From Volvox africanus (lineage: Eukaryota > Chlorophyta > Chlorophyceae > Chlamydomonadales > Volvocaceae), in assembly GCA_030268105.1 (NCBI GenBank), contig BSDZ01000015.1, positions 3,685,501-3,749,500 of the forward strand: 64,000 nucleotides of DNA. Reading direction: 5' to 3'. This document shows, in pieces, positions 63,701 to 64,000 of this stretch (positions are counted from its first letter, which is position 1; each line of letters begins with the position of its first letter). Made by a program: the position numbers and the translations under genes. Under the pieces are notes generated by a model. It did not search any database. It had not been told where the DNA came from and saw nothing but the letters and a program-made list of their open reading frames with translations.

Positions 63701-64000
63701 TGAGAAGGGTGCATGGAGGGCTTGCATTGCCCTATCTATGCCAGGCTGTCGGTCATGCATGCGGGTCCAACACCGTTGCTGCAGCTGTCACGGACCGAAA
63801 GGGAAATGGAAAGGAGGATAATCAGACCGAAAGTGAGGGAAGTTAAGGATGAACCTGACGGGGGACATCAAGCTAGGAAGGGTAATCGCCATGCAAGCCT
63901 CGGGTGCTTGCCCACATCGCGCACCTCTATCAGCAGCGATGGGAGGTGCTCATTGCGTGGGAGGGAGGGAGGAGAGAGCAGGTTCTCCGAGTAGTGCAGG
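63701..64000. other. End of window, nothing supported
   Basis: A plus-strand frame (63713-63994) without recognisable motifs; it may belong to the 3' flank of the degraded LINE. Confidence 0.35.

Overview
The window is eukaryotic nuclear DNA, most likely from a chlamydomonadalean (volvocine-type) green alga. Three things point there. There is an internal run of AAAACCCT, the complement of the Chlamydomonas-type telomere repeat TTTTAGGG. The host genes have many short exons with GT-AG introns. One gene encodes a large membrane-anchored protein kinase of a kind I associate with volvocine algae. No bacterial features, CRISPR arrays, rRNA or tRNA genes were recognised.

The left half (1-30110) is dominated by one Ty3/gypsy chromovirus family with 824-bp LTRs (TGTTGT...ACAACA). 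R1 runs off the left edge (minus strand, gag and 5' LTR only). R2 (4052-18959, minus, target duplication CTAAG) is split in its integrase region by R3 (6427-13858, plus, target duplication GGTAC). R4 (22645-30110, plus, target duplication GCTGG) stands alone. In every complete copy gag and pol share one frame and are separated by a single TAG codon. Between R2 and R4 lie the C-terminal exons of a LARGE/GT49-like glycosyltransferase, with a 784-bp GATA microsatellite in one intron.

From 30.1 to 38.9 kb there is gene-poor DNA, then a LINE (non-LTR retrotransposon): a 0.9-kb truncated copy followed head-to-tail by a longer 5'-truncated copy with a 1327-codon ORF (end of endonuclease, reverse transcriptase, C-terminal Cys/His motif). 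Short 3' ends of the same LINE family recur inside host introns and sit next to simple repeats or minisatellites.

The right half holds two divergent host genes. Homoserine dehydrogenase (minus, 41752-46618, about ten exons) makes homoserine in the aspartate pathway to threonine and methionine. The kinase gene (plus, 48280 to at least 58113, about fifteen exons) has an N-terminal hydrophobic segment, an extracellular region, one transmembrane helix and a complete set of kinase catalytic motifs. A broken methyltransferase lies beside the homoserine dehydrogenase gene. Beyond 58.2 kb are an AT-rich island, gene-poor DNA with simple repeats, and a degraded second LINE.

Exon borders were placed by eye from splice consensus, reading-frame continuity and remembered family features. 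They have not been tested by alignment or transcripts.
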